DNA of 64,000 bases from Quadrisphaera sp. RL12-1S (GTDB taxonomy: Bacteria > Actinomycetota > Actinomycetes > Actinomycetales > Quadrisphaeraceae). Location: NCBI RefSeq assembly GCF_014270065.1, contig NZ_JACNME010000008.1, forward strand, positions 62,001 to 126,000, in the 5' to 3' direction. The notes under the pieces are model-generated. The model worked only from the letters and a program-made list of their open reading frames with translations. It did no database searches and was not told where the DNA came from. Shown here in pieces: positions 26,957 through 39,659 of the stretch. The translations under genes were made by a program, and so were the position numbers. Position 1 is the first letter of the stretch; every line of letters starts with the position of its first letter.

Positions 26957-27042
26957 GGCGGGGACCCTCTCCGGCTGGTGTGTCGGTGGACGCTCCAGCC
27001 TAGGACCGCCGCCGTGGACGACGACGGCGGCCGTCGGGCCCC

Positions 27043-27855
27043 TCAGCGGCCGAGGACGAAGTCGATGGCCGTCTCGCGGAACTGGCGCGACACCGGGGCG
27101 TTGAAGTGGTGGCGCCCGGGGATCTCGTAGAACCGGGCCCCGGGCGTGGCCCCGGCCAGGCGCCGGGAGCCCTCGATGATCCCGTCCTCGCTGCCGGTGC
27201 AGAACAGCACCGGCACGCGGGGCGGGTCGTGCGGGTCGGGGTCGTCGTCCGGACCGCCGCGGCGCAGCCCCTCGACCAGCGCCACGAGGGCGTTGACGTC
27301 GTTGCCGGGGACGGCGCTCGCCATGGTGAGGTACCCGGCGGTGACGCGGTCGGAGGGCTGCTCGCCGGTGGCGAGGGCGTGCCGGGCCTCCTCGGTGCGG
27401 AACCGGGTCAGCGGGGCGCCGTCGGGGATGCCGCCGAGCACGGCGCGGCTGATGCGCTCGGGCATGTCCAGGGCGGCGCGCCAGCCGACGCGGGCGCCGA
27501 GGGAGTAGCCCACGTAGGCCACCTCCGAGACGCCGTAGGTGTCGAGCACCACCCGCAGGTCCTCCACGAGGTGGTCCACCGAGTACGCCTCGCGGGTGTG
27601 GGGCTTCTCGGAGGCGCCGTGGCCCCGCTGGTCCACGCCGAGCACGCGCACGCCCGCCCGCTGCAGGTCGCGCACCCAGCCCGTGCGGACGTAGTTGGCC
27701 ACGAAGCTCGACGCGAAGCCGTGGACGGCCAGGACGACCGGCGCGTCCACCGGGCCGTCGGAGGCGCCCAGGTCGTAGGTGGCGATGCGTCGGCGGTCCT
27801 CCGTCACCACCAGGCGCGGTGTCGGCTGGTGGTCGAGCGGGGCGTCGGTGGGCAC
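27043..27855 (-). CDS. Alpha/beta hydrolase
   Basis: 270 aa. Serine hydrolase with the oxyanion strand ([12 protein letters not shown]), the [13 protein letters not shown] strand-helix, nucleophile Ser in [10 protein letters not shown], the acid in [10 protein letters not shown] and the catalytic His in GRHHFNAP. The layout matches haloperoxidase/esterase-like members of the fold. The substrate is unknown. It precedes glyS on the same strand by 86 bp with a separate glyS promoter, so the two are probably independent. The GTG start has only weak signals: GAAGAT ends 6 nt upstream, which would again fit a leaderless message. Confidence 0.85.
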   Translation of the reverse strand: MPTDAPLDHQPTPRLVVTEDRRRIATYDLGASDGPVDAPVVLAVHGFASSFVANYVRTGWVRDLQRAGVRVLGVDQRGHGASEKPHTREAYSVDHLVEDLRVVLDTYGVSEVAYVGYSLGARVGWRAALDMPERISRAVLGGIPDGAPLTRFRTEEARHALATGEQPSDRVTAGYLTMASAVPGNDVNALVALVEGLRRGGPDDDPDPHDPPRVPVLFCTGSEDGIIEGSRRLAGATPGARFYEIPGRHHFNAPVSRQFRETAIDFVLGR

Positions 27856-27909
27856 CGGGGGATCTTCCCAGGTCCCTCGCAGGTGCGGGGGCCGTGGTGC
27901 CCAGGCCCC

Positions 27910-29358
27910 TCAGGAGGAGTGGCGCTCCAGGAAGGCGTACACCTCGGCGTCGTCCACGCCGGGGAAGGACCCGCTGGGCAGCGGGGCGAGGACGTGGGCG
28001 TGCATGGTGGCCGAGGGCCAGCTCCTGCCGGCCCAGCGGTCGGCCAGGTCCGCCGGCGGGCGCCGGCAGCAGCCCTCGTCGGGGCAGGAGGAGCGTGCGC
28101 GCACCGGCGTGTCGCGTCCGCGGAACCACTTGGCGTGCACGTAGGGCACGCCCACGGTGATGGAGAACCGCTTGCCGGTGGCGTCGCGGCCGGTCTGCGC
28201 GCTGCACCAGAAGGTGCCCGCGGGGGTGTCGGTGTACTGGTGGAACTCCGTGGTGCGGTCGCGCTGGGAGAAGACCGCGCGGGCGGCCCAGCGCCGGCAG
28301 ACGTACTGGCCCTCCACAGCGCCGCCGGCGTCGGCGGGGAAGCCCACGCCGTCGTCCTCGTACCCCTTGGTCAGCGAGCCGTCCTCGGTGACGCGCAGGA
28401 AGTGCACGGGGATGCCGAGGTCGTGCATGGCGAGGTTGGTGAGGCGCCAGGCGGCGGTCTCGTGGGTGATGCCGAACGCGTCGCGCAGGTCCTCCACGGC
28501 GAGGTCCTTGGCGGTCTTGGCGGCGCTGAGCAGCTCCACGGCGGGGGTGCGGGGCACCAGGCAGGCCGAGGCGTAGTAGTTGATCTCCATGCGCTGGCGC
28601 AGGAAGTCGGCGTAGTCCACCGGCGCGGAGTGCCGCAGCAGCTGGTGGGCCATGGCCTGCAGCGCCAGCGAGCGCAGCCCGTGCCCGCCGGGGATCGAGA
28701 CGGGCGGCAGGTAGATCCTGCCGTTCTCCAGGTCGGTGACGGTGCGGGTGGAGTGGGGCAGGTCGTCGACGTGGATGATCGTCAGGCCGAGGTCGGCCGC
28801 CATCCGGGCCACGGTCCGGTGGGTGAGGGGCCCACCGGTGTGGCGCGCCGCCCGCAGCTGGCGCTCGGCGAGCTCCTCCAGCTCGGGCAGGTGGTTGTGC
28901 ACCGCGCGCATGGTCTGGCGGAGCTCGGTGTTGGCCCGGCGGGCCTCCTCGGGGGTGGCGCTGGTGGCCTCGTCCCGGCGCCGCAGCTCGCTGTGCAGCC
29001 CCACGAGCGCCTCGAGCGCGTCGGTGGGCAGGGTCTTGGAGGGCCTGACGGCGGGCAGCCCCAGCCGCGCGTACGCCGGGCTGGCCTGGGCGCGGCCGAG
29101 GGCGATCTCGAGGGCGGCGCGCCGGGTGGGCGGCTCGGGGTCGAGCAGCGCCCCGACCGGCACCCCGAGCGCCGAGGCGAGCGCCGAGAGCAGCCCGAGG
29201 CGGGGCTCGCGGTGCCCGTTCTCCACCAGGGAGAGCTGGCTGGCCGACACACCGGTGTCGGCCGCCAGCTGGTCGAGGGTCAGTCCGCGCTGGCTGCGCA
29301 GGTGCCGGACGCGCCGCCCGAGGGTCAGCGGGTCGGCCGCGTTCGGCGACGTCGTCAT
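27910..29358 (-). CDS. ramB: RamB-like transcriptional regulator (XRE helix-turn-helix plus ImmA/IrrE-like and DUF2083 domains)
   Basis: 482 aa, matching the RamB/ScfR/PrpR family that controls acetate, propionate and glyoxylate genes in actinobacteria. An N-terminal XRE helix-turn-helix ([20 protein letters not shown], then [13 protein letters not shown]) is followed by a degenerate metallopeptidase-like ImmA/IrrE segment ([22 protein letters not shown]) and a Cys-rich C-terminal domain ([24 protein letters not shown]) that may bind a cofactor or thioester. The ATG at 29358 is fixed by a TAGCGT box 7 nt upstream. Divergence from pckG suggests control of gluconeogenesis by short-chain fatty acid status. 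Confidence 0.85.
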   Translation of the reverse strand: MTTSPNAADPLTLGRRVRHLRSQRGLTLDQLAADTGVSASQLSLVENGHREPRLGLLSALASALGVPVGALLDPEPPTRRAALEIALGRAQASPAYARLGLPAVRPSKTLPTDALEALVGLHSELRRRDEATSATPEEARRANTELRQTMRAVHNHLPELEELAERQLRAARHTGGPLTHRTVARMAADLGLTIIHVDDLPHSTRTVTDLENGRIYLPPVSIPGGHGLRSLALQAMAHQLLRHSAPVDYADFLRQRMEINYYASACLVPRTPAVELLSAAKTAKDLAVEDLRDAFGITHETAAWRLTNLAMHDLGIPVHFLRVTEDGSLTKGYEDDGVGFPADAGGAVEGQYVCRRWAARAVFSQRDRTTEFHQYTDTPAGTFWCSAQTGRDATGKRFSITVGVPYVHAKWFRGRDTPVRARSSCPDEGCCRRPPADLADRWAGRSWPSATMHAHVLAPLPSGSFPGVDDAEVYAFLERHSS

Positions 29359-29365
29359 GGACTTG

Positions 29366-29412
29366 ACGCTACCGCAAGAATCCTGCTTCTTCACTGACCT
29401 GCAGGCTTTAAG
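29366..29412. promoter_or_regulatory. Divergent promoter region of ramB-like gene and pckG
   Basis: Minus strand: TAGCGT (29366-29371) ends 7 nt before the regulator's ATG. Just upstream is the dyad AAGAA, 6 nt, TTCTT (29376-29391), a candidate autoregulatory operator. Plus strand: CTTTAAG near 29406-29412 is a possible -10 for pckG, leaving a leader of about 60 nt. No full match to the Corynebacterium RamB box is visible. Confidence 0.45.
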
Positions 29413-29474
29413 AGCACCGCCGGGCGGGGAATCCTCGAGGCAGACGCCCAGTCCCACCCACGAGGGAGAGCCCC

Positions 29475-31316
29475 ATGACGCTCATCGACGACGCCCCCGC
29501 CACCACCGGCTCCGAGGTCCCCGACGTCCGCGCCTGGGTGGCGCGGATCGCCGAGCTCACCCAGCCGGCTCGCGTGGTGTGGTGCGACGGCTCCGCCGCC
29601 GAGCGCCACCGCCTCATCAGCATGGGCGTGCGCAAGGGCACCCTCGAGCCGCTGCCGGAGCCGCACTACGGCAGCTACCTGGCGCGCTCGGCCCCCGACG
29701 ACGTCGCCCGCGTCGAGGACCGGACCGTCATCGCCACCGCCGACCCCGACGACGCCGGCCCCACCAACAACTGGCGCGACCCGGTGGACCTCGAGGCCGA
29801 GCTCCTCGAGCTGTTCGAGGGCAGCATGCGGGGCCGCACCATGTGGGTGGTGCCCTTCTCCATGGGCCCGGTCGGCGGTCCCCTCTCCCAGCTCGGCGTG
29901 CAGGTGACCGACTCCCTCTACGCCGTGCTCTCGATGGGCACGATGACCCGCGTGGGCACCGCCGCCCGCGAGCTCATCGAGGCCGGGGCCCCGTGGGTGC
30001 CCGGTGTCCACTCCGTCGGCTACCCGCTGGAGAACGAGTTCGGCCAGCAGGTCCGCGAGGACGTGCCGTGGCCCTCCAACGAGACCAAGCTCATCGCCCA
30101 CTTCCCCGAGAGCCGGCAGATCTGGAGCTACGGCTCCGGCTACGGCGGCAACGCCCTGCTGGGCAAGAAGTGCTTCGCCCTGCGCATCGCCTCCGCCATG
30201 GGCCGCGAGGAGGGCTGGCTGGCCGAGCACATGCTGCTGGTGCGCGTCACGACGCCGGAGGGGAAGCGGTACCACGTGGCCGGGGCCTTCCCCTCCGCCT
30301 GCGGCAAGACCAACTTCGCGATGATGACGCCCAGCCTGCCCGGGTGGAAGGTCGAGACCCTCGGCGACGACATCGTCTGGATGCGCCGCGACGAGCAGGG
30401 GCGCCTGCGCGCCATCAACCCCGAGGCGGGCTTCTTCGGGGTGGCCCCCGGCACGTCCGAGGCCACCAACCCCGCCGCCCACCAGATGCTGTGGGGCGGC
30501 ACCATCTTCACGAACTGCGCCCAGACCCCTGACGGCGACGTGTGGTGGGAGGGGCTGACGGCCACGCCGCCGCAGGGCCTTGTCGACTGGACCGGGCAGC
30601 CGTGGTCGCCGGAGTCCGGCAGGCCCGCCGCCCACCCCAACGCCCGGTTCACCGTGGCGGCGGAGCAGTGCCCGACGCTGGCCGACTCCTGGGACGACCC
30701 CGAGGGCGTCGTCCTCGACGCGGTCCTCTTCGGCGGCCGCCGGGCCACCACCGTGCCGCTGGTCGCCCAGGCCCGTGACTGGTCGCACGGGGTGTTCCTG
30801 GGCGCCACGATGGCCTCGGAGAAGACCGCCGCCGCGGAGGGCACCGTCGGGGAGGTGCGCCGCGACCCGTTCGCGATGCTGCCCTTCACCGGCTACAACG
30901 CCGCCGACCACTGGAGCCACTGGCTCGAGCAGGGCGAGCTGCTCGGCGAGCACGCCCCCGCCCTGTTCTCCGTCAACTGGTTCCGCAAGGACGCCGACGG
31001 CGGCTTCCTGTGGCCGGGCTTCGGTGACAACAGCCGCGTGCTGGAGTGGGTGGTGGGCCGCCTCGAGGGCCGTCTGGACGCCGTGGACACCCCCGCCGGT
31101 CTCGTCCCGCGGACGGAGGACCTCGACGTCACCGGGCTCGACCTCGCCCCGGGGACGCTCGAGGAGCTGCTCAGCGCCGACCCGGCCGACTACGCCCGCG
31201 AGGCCGACGGCGTGGCCGAGCTGTTCGCGCTCTTCGGTGACCGGGTCCCCGCCCCGCTGCTGGCCCAGCTCGGGGAGCTGCGCCGGCGCACCGGTGGCGC
31301 CCAGGACGCCGCGTGA
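29475..31316 (+). CDS. pckG: Phosphoenolpyruvate carboxykinase (GTP)
   Basis: Converts oxaloacetate and GTP to PEP, CO2 and GDP, the entry to gluconeogenesis. 613 aa, full length. The GTP-class kinase loop FPSACGKTN is intact with the reactive Cys at C276. The substrate region YGGNALLGKKCFALRIAS, the metal-binding GDDIVWMR and the guanine-binding WFRKDADGGFLWPGFG are also present. ATG with GAGGGAGAG upstream. It diverges from a RamB-like regulator that is its likely controller. Together with DctA in the same window it fits growth on organic acids. Confidence 0.97.
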   Translation: MTLIDDAPATTGSEVPDVRAWVARIAELTQPARVVWCDGSAAERHRLISMGVRKGTLEPLPEPHYGSYLARSAPDDVARVEDRTVIATADPDDAGPTNNWRDPVDLEAELLELFEGSMRGRTMWVVPFSMGPVGGPLSQLGVQVTDSLYAVLSMGTMTRVGTAARELIEAGAPWVPGVHSVGYPLENEFGQQVREDVPWPSNETKLIAHFPESRQIWSYGSGYGGNALLGKKCFALRIASAMGREEGWLAEHMLLVRVTTPEGKRYHVAGAFPSACGKTNFAMMTPSLPGWKVETLGDDIVWMRRDEQGRLRAINPEAGFFGVAPGTSEATNPAAHQMLWGGTIFTNCAQTPDGDVWWEGLTATPPQGLVDWTGQPWSPESGRPAAHPNARFTVAAEQCPTLADSWDDPEGVVLDAVLFGGRRATTVPLVAQARDWSHGVFLGATMASEKTAAAEGTVGEVRRDPFAMLPFTGYNAADHWSHWLEQGELLGEHAPALFSVNWFRKDADGGFLWPGFGDNSRVLEWVVGRLEGRLDAVDTPAGLVPRTEDLDVTGLDLAPGTLEELLSADPADYAREADGVAELFALFGDRVPAPLLAQLGELRRRTGGAQDAA

Positions 31317-31322
31317 ACCGCT

Positions 31323-31386
31323 GGTCGCTGAAGAGCGACCGCCGTCCCGGCCTCGTCAGGCTCACCGAGCCCAGCGGCCGGGACGG
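31323..31386. terminator. Double hairpin between convergent pckG and uppS
   Basis: Two dyads: GGTCGCT with AGCGACC around GAAG (31323-31340), then CCGTCCCGGCC with GGCCGGGACGG around a 23-nt loop (31342-31386). The first begins 7 nt after the pckG stop and the second ends 14 nt before the uppS stop, so they may serve one strand each. Confidence 0.6.
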
Positions 31387-31399
31387 TCGGGACGGCCGG

Positions 31400-32266
31400 T
31401 CAGCCGGTCTGACCGCCAGCCGGGCCCGCACCCGCGGGCTCGGCCTCGGCCGGCCGGTCCAGGGCTCCTCCGTAGCGGCGGTCGCGGCGGGCGTAGTCCT
31501 CGACGGCGCGCCACAGGACGCGGCGGTCGACGTCGGGCCAGGGCGTGTCGACGAACATCAGCTCCGCGTAGGCGGACTGCCACAGCATGAAGTTGGACGT
31601 GCGCTGCTCACCGCTGGTGCGCAGGAAGAGGTCGACGTCCGGTAGGTCGGGCTCGTCGAGGTGGCGGGCCAGGGCGCGCTCGTCGATCTTCTCCGGGTCG
31701 AGCCGCCCGGCCGCCACCTCGCGGGCCAGCGCCTTGGCGGCGTCGGCGATCTCCGCCCTGCCGCCGTAGTTGACGCACATCGTCAGGGTGCAGGTGGAGT
31801 TGTCGGCGGTCAGCTGCTCGGCCTCCTCCAGCTCCTTGATGACACTGCGCCACAGCCGGGGACGGCGACCCGCCCAGCGGACGCGCACGCCCCACTCGTG
31901 CATGGTGTCGCGGCGACGGCGGATGACGTCGCGGTTGAAGCCCATGAGGAAGCGCACCTCCTCCGGGGAGCGCTTCCAGTTCTCGGTGGAGAACGCGTAG
32001 GCGGAGACGTGCTGCACGCCGATCTCGATGGCCCCGGCGACCACGTCCAGCAGGGACGCCTCGCCCATCTTGTGGCCCTCCACGCGCGGCAGCCCGCGCG
32101 CGTTGGCCCACCGCCCGTTGCCGTCCATGACGATGGCCACGTGCCGCGGCACCAGCTCGGCCGGCACGGCCGGGGGCCGCGCCCCCGAGGGGTGCGGGGG
32201 CGGCGGGACGACGGGCGCCGTGCGGCGCGCCGCTCCCGTCGTCGACGACGACCGGCGGCCCCTCAC
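31400..32266 (-). CDS. uppS: Isoprenyl transferase (cis-prenyltransferase)
   Basis: Makes a long-chain cis-polyprenyl diphosphate, the lipid carrier for cell-wall assembly. 288 aa. The catalytic Asp is in [11 protein letters not shown] (D48). The [17 protein letters not shown] motif, the [10 protein letters not shown] motif and the C-terminal [24 protein letters not shown] (split here) complete the active site. The first 38 residues are Pro/Ala/Arg-rich and dispensable in appearance. It follows recO by 51 bp on the same strand, the usual actinobacterial pairing. Confidence 0.95.
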   Translation of the reverse strand: MRGRRSSSTTGAARRTAPVVPPPPHPSGARPPAVPAELVPRHVAIVMDGNGRWANARGLPRVEGHKMGEASLLDVVAGAIEIGVQHVSAYAFSTENWKRSPEEVRFLMGFNRDVIRRRRDTMHEWGVRVRWAGRRPRLWRSVIKELEEAEQLTADNSTCTLTMCVNYGGRAEIADAAKALAREVAAGRLDPEKIDERALARHLDEPDLPDVDLFLRTSGEQRTSNFMLWQSAYAELMFVDTPWPDVDRRVLWRAVEDYARRDRRYGGALDRPAEAEPAGAGPAGGQTG

Positions 32267-32317
32267 CGCGCGGTCCCCCTGGTCGACGCCCTGGTCTGCA
32301 CAACCCGGGTCACGCGC

Positions 32318-33061
32318 TCACGCCCTCTCCACCAGGGGCAGCGACCGCACCGCCCGCTCCAGGTGCCACTGCAGGTAGGCGGCCACCAGGCCGCTGCCCT
32401 CCCGGCGCTGGCGCACCTCGGAGGCGTCGGCACGGTCCCAGTCTCCCGAGAGCAGCTGCTGCAGGAGGGCCAGGGTCCGCGCGTCGGGCGCCGCGGCGCC
32501 CGGCGGGCGGCACTCCCGGCACACCACACCGCCGGAGGCCACCGCGAACGCGGGGTGGTCGACCACCGCCGCGCTGGGGTCCCCGCAGACCGCGCACGCC
32601 GCCAGGCTCGCGCCCCAGCCCGCCACGGCCATGGCGCGCAGCAGGTAGGCGTCGAGCACGAGCGAGGCGTCGTGCTGGCCGCCGGCGAGGGTGCGCAGCG
32701 CCCCCACCACCAGCAGGAACTGCTGCGTGGCCGGCTCGCGCTCCTCGCTGGTCATCCGCTCGGCGGTCTCGGCGATGGCGGCCGCGGCGGTCCAGCGGGC
32801 GTAGTCCTCGGCGAGGAACCGCCCGTACGGAGCCAGGGTCTCCACCTGCTGGACGACGTCGAGGGAGCGACCCACGTGCAGCTGCACGTCGAGCAGCATG
32901 TACGGCTCCAGCCGCGCCCCGAAGCGGCTGGACGTGCGCCGCACGCCCTTGCCGACGGCGCGGACCCGGCCGTGGTGGCGCGTCAGCAGCGTGACGATCC
33001 GGTCCGCCTCGCCCAGCTTGTGGGTGCGCAGGACCACGGCTTCGTCCCGGTAGGTGCGCAC
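32318..33061 (-). CDS. recO: DNA repair protein RecO
   Basis: Loads RecA and anneals strands in the RecFOR pathway. 247 aa. An N-terminal OB fold ([22 protein letters not shown], split), a helical middle, and a four-Cys zinc finger (CAVCGDP, then CRECRPP). The GTG at 33061 gives the conserved family opening YRDEAVVLR; the longer frame to 33397 overlaps the divergent TspO-like gene and is not real. uppS follows. Confidence 0.94.
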   Translation of the reverse strand: MRTYRDEAVVLRTHKLGEADRIVTLLTRHHGRVRAVGKGVRRTSSRFGARLEPYMLLDVQLHVGRSLDVVQQVETLAPYGRFLAEDYARWTAAAAIAETAERMTSEEREPATQQFLLVVGALRTLAGGQHDASLVLDAYLLRAMAVAGWGASLAACAVCGDPSAAVVDHPAFAVASGGVVCRECRPPGAAAPDARTLALLQQLLSGDWDRADASEVRQRREGSGLVAAYLQWHLERAVRSLPLVERA

Positions 33062-33093
33062 GGCCTCATCGTGCCGCACGGCCCCGACAGACC

Positions 33094-33099
33094 TACCGT
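33094..33099 (+). promoter_or_regulatory. -10 box of the TspO-like gene (leaderless)
   Basis: TACCGT, 7 nt before the ATG at 33107, within the 45-bp gap shared with recO. Confidence 0.5.
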
Positions 33100-33106
33100 C
33101 ATCCGC

Positions 33107-33967
33107 ATGACCAGCACGTCCAGCACCGCGGGCGCACGCGGCGCCAGCCGCTCGGCGCGGTCCACCGACACCGCGCGCACCACCGCCGTCCTCGTCAGCG
33201 CCGTCGTCGCCCTCGTGGGCGGCTTCCTCGGCTCGGGCGCCGTGGTCGGCACCCCCATCGACCAGGCAGCCGGTGGCGCCCTGTCCGCCAGCGCCACGCT
33301 CGTGGCCCCGGCGGGCCCGGCGTTCGGCATCTGGTCGGTCATCTACGCCGGGCTGCTCGCCCTGGCGGTCTACCAGCTGCTCCCCGCCCAGCGCCACGAC
33401 GCGCGCCAGCGCGCCACCGGGTGGTGGGTGGTGGCGTCGCTGCTGCTCAACGCCGCATGGATCCTCACCGCGCAGGCGGGCTCGGTGAACGGGGCGCTCG
33501 TGGTGATCGCACTGCTGCTGGCGGTGCTCGTGGTGGCCTTCGTCCGGCTGCGCGCCACCGCCGCGACGCGCCGCGGCGAGAGCCGCCCGGCCTCCCCGCT
33601 GCAGCTGGTGCTGCTGGACGGCGTCATCGGGCTCTACCTCGGGTGGGTCAGCATCGCCACGGTCGCCAACGCGGCGGCGGCGCTCGCCGCGGCCGGTCTG
33701 CCGGTCACGGGCGCGCTCGCCACCGCGCTCGCCGTCGTCGTCCTCGTGGTGGCCGCGGGGGTCGGCTGGCTGCTGGCCGTGGGCGGGCAGGGACGGGTGG
33801 CCCCGGCGCTGTCGCTCGCGTGGGGCCTGGCCTGGATCGCGGTGGGCCGCTGGTCCGGGCAGCCGGAGGCGCCGGTGGTCTCGGTGGTCGCCGTGCTGGC
33901 GGCCGTCGCGGTGCTCGCCGCGCCGCTGGTGGTCCGCGCCCGGGGCGTGCGCCCCACCGCTGCCTGA
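33107..33967 (+). CDS. TspO/MBR-like (tryptophan-rich sensory protein-like) membrane protein
   Basis: 286 aa with about eight hydrophobic helices. The second segment, [23 protein letters not shown] (split for length), matches the TspO/MBR signature around helix 2, and [11 protein letters not shown] fits the following helix. It is longer than classical TspO (about 160 aa) and belongs to the extended actinobacterial form. TspO proteins bind porphyrins and stress ligands; whether this one does is unknown. It starts leaderless and diverges from recO. It ends 22 bp before the convergent GGDEF gene. Confidence 0.75.
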   Translation: MTSTSSTAGARGASRSARSTDTARTTAVLVSAVVALVGGFLGSGAVVGTPIDQAAGGALSASATLVAPAGPAFGIWSVIYAGLLALAVYQLLPAQRHDARQRATGWWVVASLLLNAAWILTAQAGSVNGALVVIALLLAVLVVAFVRLRATAATRRGESRPASPLQLVLLDGVIGLYLGWVSIATVANAAAALAAAGLPVTGALATALAVVVLVVAAGVGWLLAVGGQGRVAPALSLAWGLAWIAVGRWSGQPEAPVVSVVAVLAAVAVLAAPLVVRARGVRPTAA

Positions 33968-33989
33968 GCGCCGGCGCCCAGGGGTCCCC

Positions 33990-35597
33990 TCAGGAGGCGC
34001 GGCGGACCACGGCGCGCGAGCGGCCGCGCCGCTTCGCGTCGAGCATGGCGGCGTCCGCTGACGGCAGCACCGCCGCCGCGGGCAGCGGACCGGTCACCCC
34101 CACCGACACCGTCACCCGCAGCCCCGGTGCCAGCCGCCCCCAGGGCAGGGCGGCCACCTCGTCGACCACCCGCTGGCCGAGCGCGGCGAGGTCGCGCGCG
34201 GTGGCGCTGAGCACCACGAACTCGTCCCCGCCGTAGCGGGCCACGAGGTCGTGCCCGCGGGTGACCTCCTCGAGCAGCGCGGCCACCCGGCGCAGCACCT
34301 CGTCCCCCACCTCGTGGGAGAAGGTGTCGTTGACGGACTTGAACCTGTCCACGTCCACGAAGCAGGCGGCGACCGCGGTGCCGTCCCGCGCGGCCGCCGC
34401 GAGCGCCTCGTCCAGGCCGCGGCGGTTGGCCACACCCGTGAGGGGGTCGGTGAGGACGGCCAGGGCGGCGGCGTCGTGGGCCTCCGCGGCGCGGCGGGCG
34501 CGGCGGCGGGCCTCCAGCTCGGAGACCAGCGACCGGCTGGTGGCGGCGGTGCGCACCAGCAGCGCCTGGGCCAGCTCGCGCCAGCGGTCGGGGCGGGTGT
34601 CGTCACCGTCGCGCTGCCGGCGCTCCTCGGCGTCCAGCTCGGCCAGGGCGGCGAGCGCCGTGTAGGTCCACACGCCCGGCTCGGTGCGGTGGGTCTCGGC
34701 GAGGGCCTCGTCGAGGTGGGCGCGGGCCGCGGCGACGTCCCCGCGGCGGCGGGCCTCACCGGCCAGGTGCAGGCGCGCCATGACGCCCTCGACGCGGCCC
34801 GTCAGCGCCCCGGACCTGGTCTCCCCCAGCAGCCCGGTGCCCGCGGCGGCGGCGCTGGCCGCGGCGTGGTCTCCCAGGCGCTGCCAGGCGAGCGCCTCCG
34901 CGGCCGTGGAGCGCAGGACGTGCGAGGGCTCGCCCTCCAGGTGCCCGCGGCGGCGCCAGCGCAGCGACAGCGCCAGCACCCCGCACCACTGCCGGTCCGC
35001 GGCGGCGCGCTCGCCGCGCAGCTCGGCGCTGGCGGCGCGCTCGGCCACCAGCAGCACCAGCTCGGGCAGCACGTTGAGCTCGGTGACGCCGGGGGTGCCG
35101 GGCACGTCGGCCAGCACGCGGCGCAGCAGCACCTCGGCCTCGGGGTAGGCGCCGGCCGCCTGCAGCGCCAGCCCGGCGGCCATGGTGGCCGAGAGCCGGT
35201 TCACGTGCCGGGAGCCGGCGGTGTCCAGCAGGTCGAGGGCCTCGGCGAGGTGCTCGACGGCGCGGGCGGGGCGGCCACCGGTGAAGGCGACCTCGGAGGC
35301 CAGGGCCAGCGCCTTGGCGCGCCACAGCGGGTCCTGCCCGTCGGAGACGCCGAGCAGGTCCTCGAGGTGGTCTCCCGCGCGCTCCAGCTCGGCCAGCTCC
35401 ACCAGGGCGAGGGCGGCCACGTACCGCAGGTACCTGCCGGTGCTGCGGTCCCCGAGGGCCTCGACCCAGGGCAGCGCCGCTTCGCAGCGCGCCGTGCAGT
35501 CGGCGAACTCGCAGTCGTCCAGGAGGTCCCCCGTCGCCTCCACGACGGCGTGGAAGGGCCCCGGGAGCCCGTGCACCACGAGCGTTCCAGCAGCCAC
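33990..35597 (-). CDS. Diguanylate cyclase with TPR-like sensor region
   Basis: 535 aa, no membrane segments. The N-terminal 370 residues are helical repeats ([39 protein letters not shown]) resembling TPR units, a likely protein-protein sensing region. The C-terminal GGDEF domain is complete: [18 protein letters not shown] at its start, [25 protein letters not shown], and the active loop [10 protein letters not shown] with GGDEF at 456-460. No EAL domain. The GTG at 35597 is set by GGGAGG 6 nt before it. It makes c-di-GMP; the PilZ protein about 9 kb away is a possible receptor. Confidence 0.9.
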   Translation of the reverse strand: MAAGTLVVHGLPGPFHAVVEATGDLLDDCEFADCTARCEAALPWVEALGDRSTGRYLRYVAALALVELAELERAGDHLEDLLGVSDGQDPLWRAKALALASEVAFTGGRPARAVEHLAEALDLLDTAGSRHVNRLSATMAAGLALQAAGAYPEAEVLLRRVLADVPGTPGVTELNVLPELVLLVAERAASAELRGERAAADRQWCGVLALSLRWRRRGHLEGEPSHVLRSTAAEALAWQRLGDHAAASAAAAGTGLLGETRSGALTGRVEGVMARLHLAGEARRRGDVAAARAHLDEALAETHRTEPGVWTYTALAALAELDAEERRQRDGDDTRPDRWRELAQALLVRTAATSRSLVSELEARRRARRAAEAHDAAALAVLTDPLTGVANRRGLDEALAAAARDGTAVAACFVDVDRFKSVNDTFSHEVGDEVLRRVAALLEEVTRGHDLVARYGGDEFVVLSATARDLAALGQRVVDEVAALPWGRLAPGLRVTVSVGVTGPLPAAAVLPSADAAMLDAKRRGRSRAVVRRAS

Positions 35598-35651
35598 GTC
35601 GACCTCCCCCGGCCGAGCGCCCCCGCGCTCCTCCGTCAGCCGGACATCGGC

Positions 35652-35687
35652 AGGTGGCCGCCGGGGCTTGAGCCCCGGCGGCCACCT
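35652..35687 (-). terminator. 17-bp hairpin downstream of leuA
   Basis: AGGTGGCCGCCGGGGCT pairs perfectly with its complement around a 2-nt loop. It lies 39 nt past the leuA stop and 55 nt before the GGDEF start, so it should end leuA transcription. Confidence 0.7.
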
Positions 35688-35689
35688 CG

Positions 35690-35722
35690 CCGTGCAGCCG
35701 CGGTGCAGCCGCCGTGCAGCCG
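35690..35722. repeat. 11-bp tandem repeat (3 copies) after leuA
   Basis: Units CCGTGCAGCCG, CGGTGCAGCCG, CCGTGCAGCCG, followed by a shortened fourth that contains the leuA stop codon. Period 11, as at two other intergenic sites in this window. Confidence 0.8.
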
Positions 35723-35725
35723 CCG

Positions 35726-38531
<2,806 letters not shown>

Positions 38532-38663
38532 GGTGGACCTCCACGGAGACGGTGAGCGCTGGTGCCCACCACCTCACTCCGCCACGGCCGCCCGCGGGTG
38601 GCGCGCACGTGGCAGGTCAGCACCCGGCGGTGACAGCCTCGTCACACGCCGGGGCTGCGCCGC

Positions 38664-39659
38664 TCAGAAGCCCAGGCGCGCCAGCTGCCGCGGGTCCCGC
38701 TGCCAGTCCTTGGCCACCTTGACGCGCAGGTCGAGGTGCACCCGGGTGCCCAGCAGCGCCTCGATGCCCTGGCGGGCGGTGGTGCCGACCTCCTTGAGCC
38801 GTGCGCCGCCGCGGCCGATGACGATGCCCTTCTGGCTGTCCCGCTCCACGTAGAGCAGCACGTGCACCTCGAGCAGGCCCGTGGGCTGGCCGTCCTCCCC
38901 CAGCCGGGGGGCCATCTCGTCGACGACCACGGCCAGGCTGTGCGGCAGCTCGTCGCGGACGCCCTCCAGGGCCGCCTCGCGGACCAGCTCGGCCACCATC
39001 ACGGCCTCCGGCTCGTCGGTGAGCTCGCCCTCGGGGTACAGCGGCGGCCCCACCGGCAGGTGCGTGCTGAGCACCCGGGTGAGGTCCTCCACCTGGAAGC
39101 CGCCGGAGGCGGAGACCGGGACGACGTCGGCGAAGAGCGAGGCCCCGGCCCGGCTGACCTCGTCGCCGAGCGCGGTCACCTCGAGCAGCCGCTCCGCCAG
39201 GCGCCCCCGGTCGACCTTGTCGGTCTTGGTGACGACGGCGACCACGGGCGTGCGGCGCACGTCGGCCAGCTGCGCCGCGATCCACCGGTCGCCCGGGCCG
39301 GTGCGCTCGTCCGCGGGCAGGCACAGCGCGATGACGTCCACCTCGGCCAGGGTGCCGAGCACGAGGTCGTTGAGGCGCTGCCCGAGCAGCGTGCGGGGCC
39401 GGTGCAGCCCGGGGGTGTCCACCAGCACCAGCTGGGACTCGGGCCGGTGCACGATGCCGCGCACCGTGTGGCGCGTGGTCTGCGGGCGGGAGGAGGTGAT
39501 CGCCACCTTCTCCCCCACCAGCGCGTTGGTCAGCGTGGACTTGCCGGCGTTGGGCCTGCCCACCAGGCAGGCGAAGCCCGAGCGGTGCTCCGGGACCTCC
39601 TGCTGGCCCTCCCCCGGGACGACCGCCCCACCACCGCTCGCACCGCTCTCAGGACTCAC
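38664..39659 (-). CDS. era: GTPase Era
   Basis: Essential GTPase that binds 16S rRNA and assists 30S assembly. 331 aa from the GTG at 39659. G1 is GRPNAGKST, G3 DTPG in VLVDTPGLHRPRTLL, G4 VTKTDKV, G5 PVSASGG. The C-terminal KH domain carries IGRGGARLKEVGTTARQGIE. The start overlaps the corC-like gene by 11 nt with GGAGC upstream; the longer frame to 39929 runs through the CorC tail in another phase. It is the last gene of phoH-ybeY-corC-era. Confidence 0.95.
   Translation of the reverse strand: MSPESGASGGGAVVPGEGQQEVPEHRSGFACLVGRPNAGKSTLTNALVGEKVAITSSRPQTTRHTVRGIVHRPESQLVLVDTPGLHRPRTLLGQRLNDLVLGTLAEVDVIALCLPADERTGPGDRWIAAQLADVRRTPVVAVVTKTDKVDRGRLAERLLEVTALGDEVSRAGASLFADVVPVSASGGFQVEDLTRVLSTHLPVGPPLYPEGELTDEPEAVMVAELVREAALEGVRDELPHSLAVVVDEMAPRLGEDGQPTGLLEVHVLLYVERDSQKGIVIGRGGARLKEVGTTARQGIEALLGTRVHLDLRVKVAKDWQRDPRQLARLGF

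Noticed and set aside
26957-27042. T-box riboswitch upstream of glyS
   Set aside because: The gap to the upstream gene is 86 bp, too short for a T-box, and a likely -10 leaves a leader of only about 35-40 nt.
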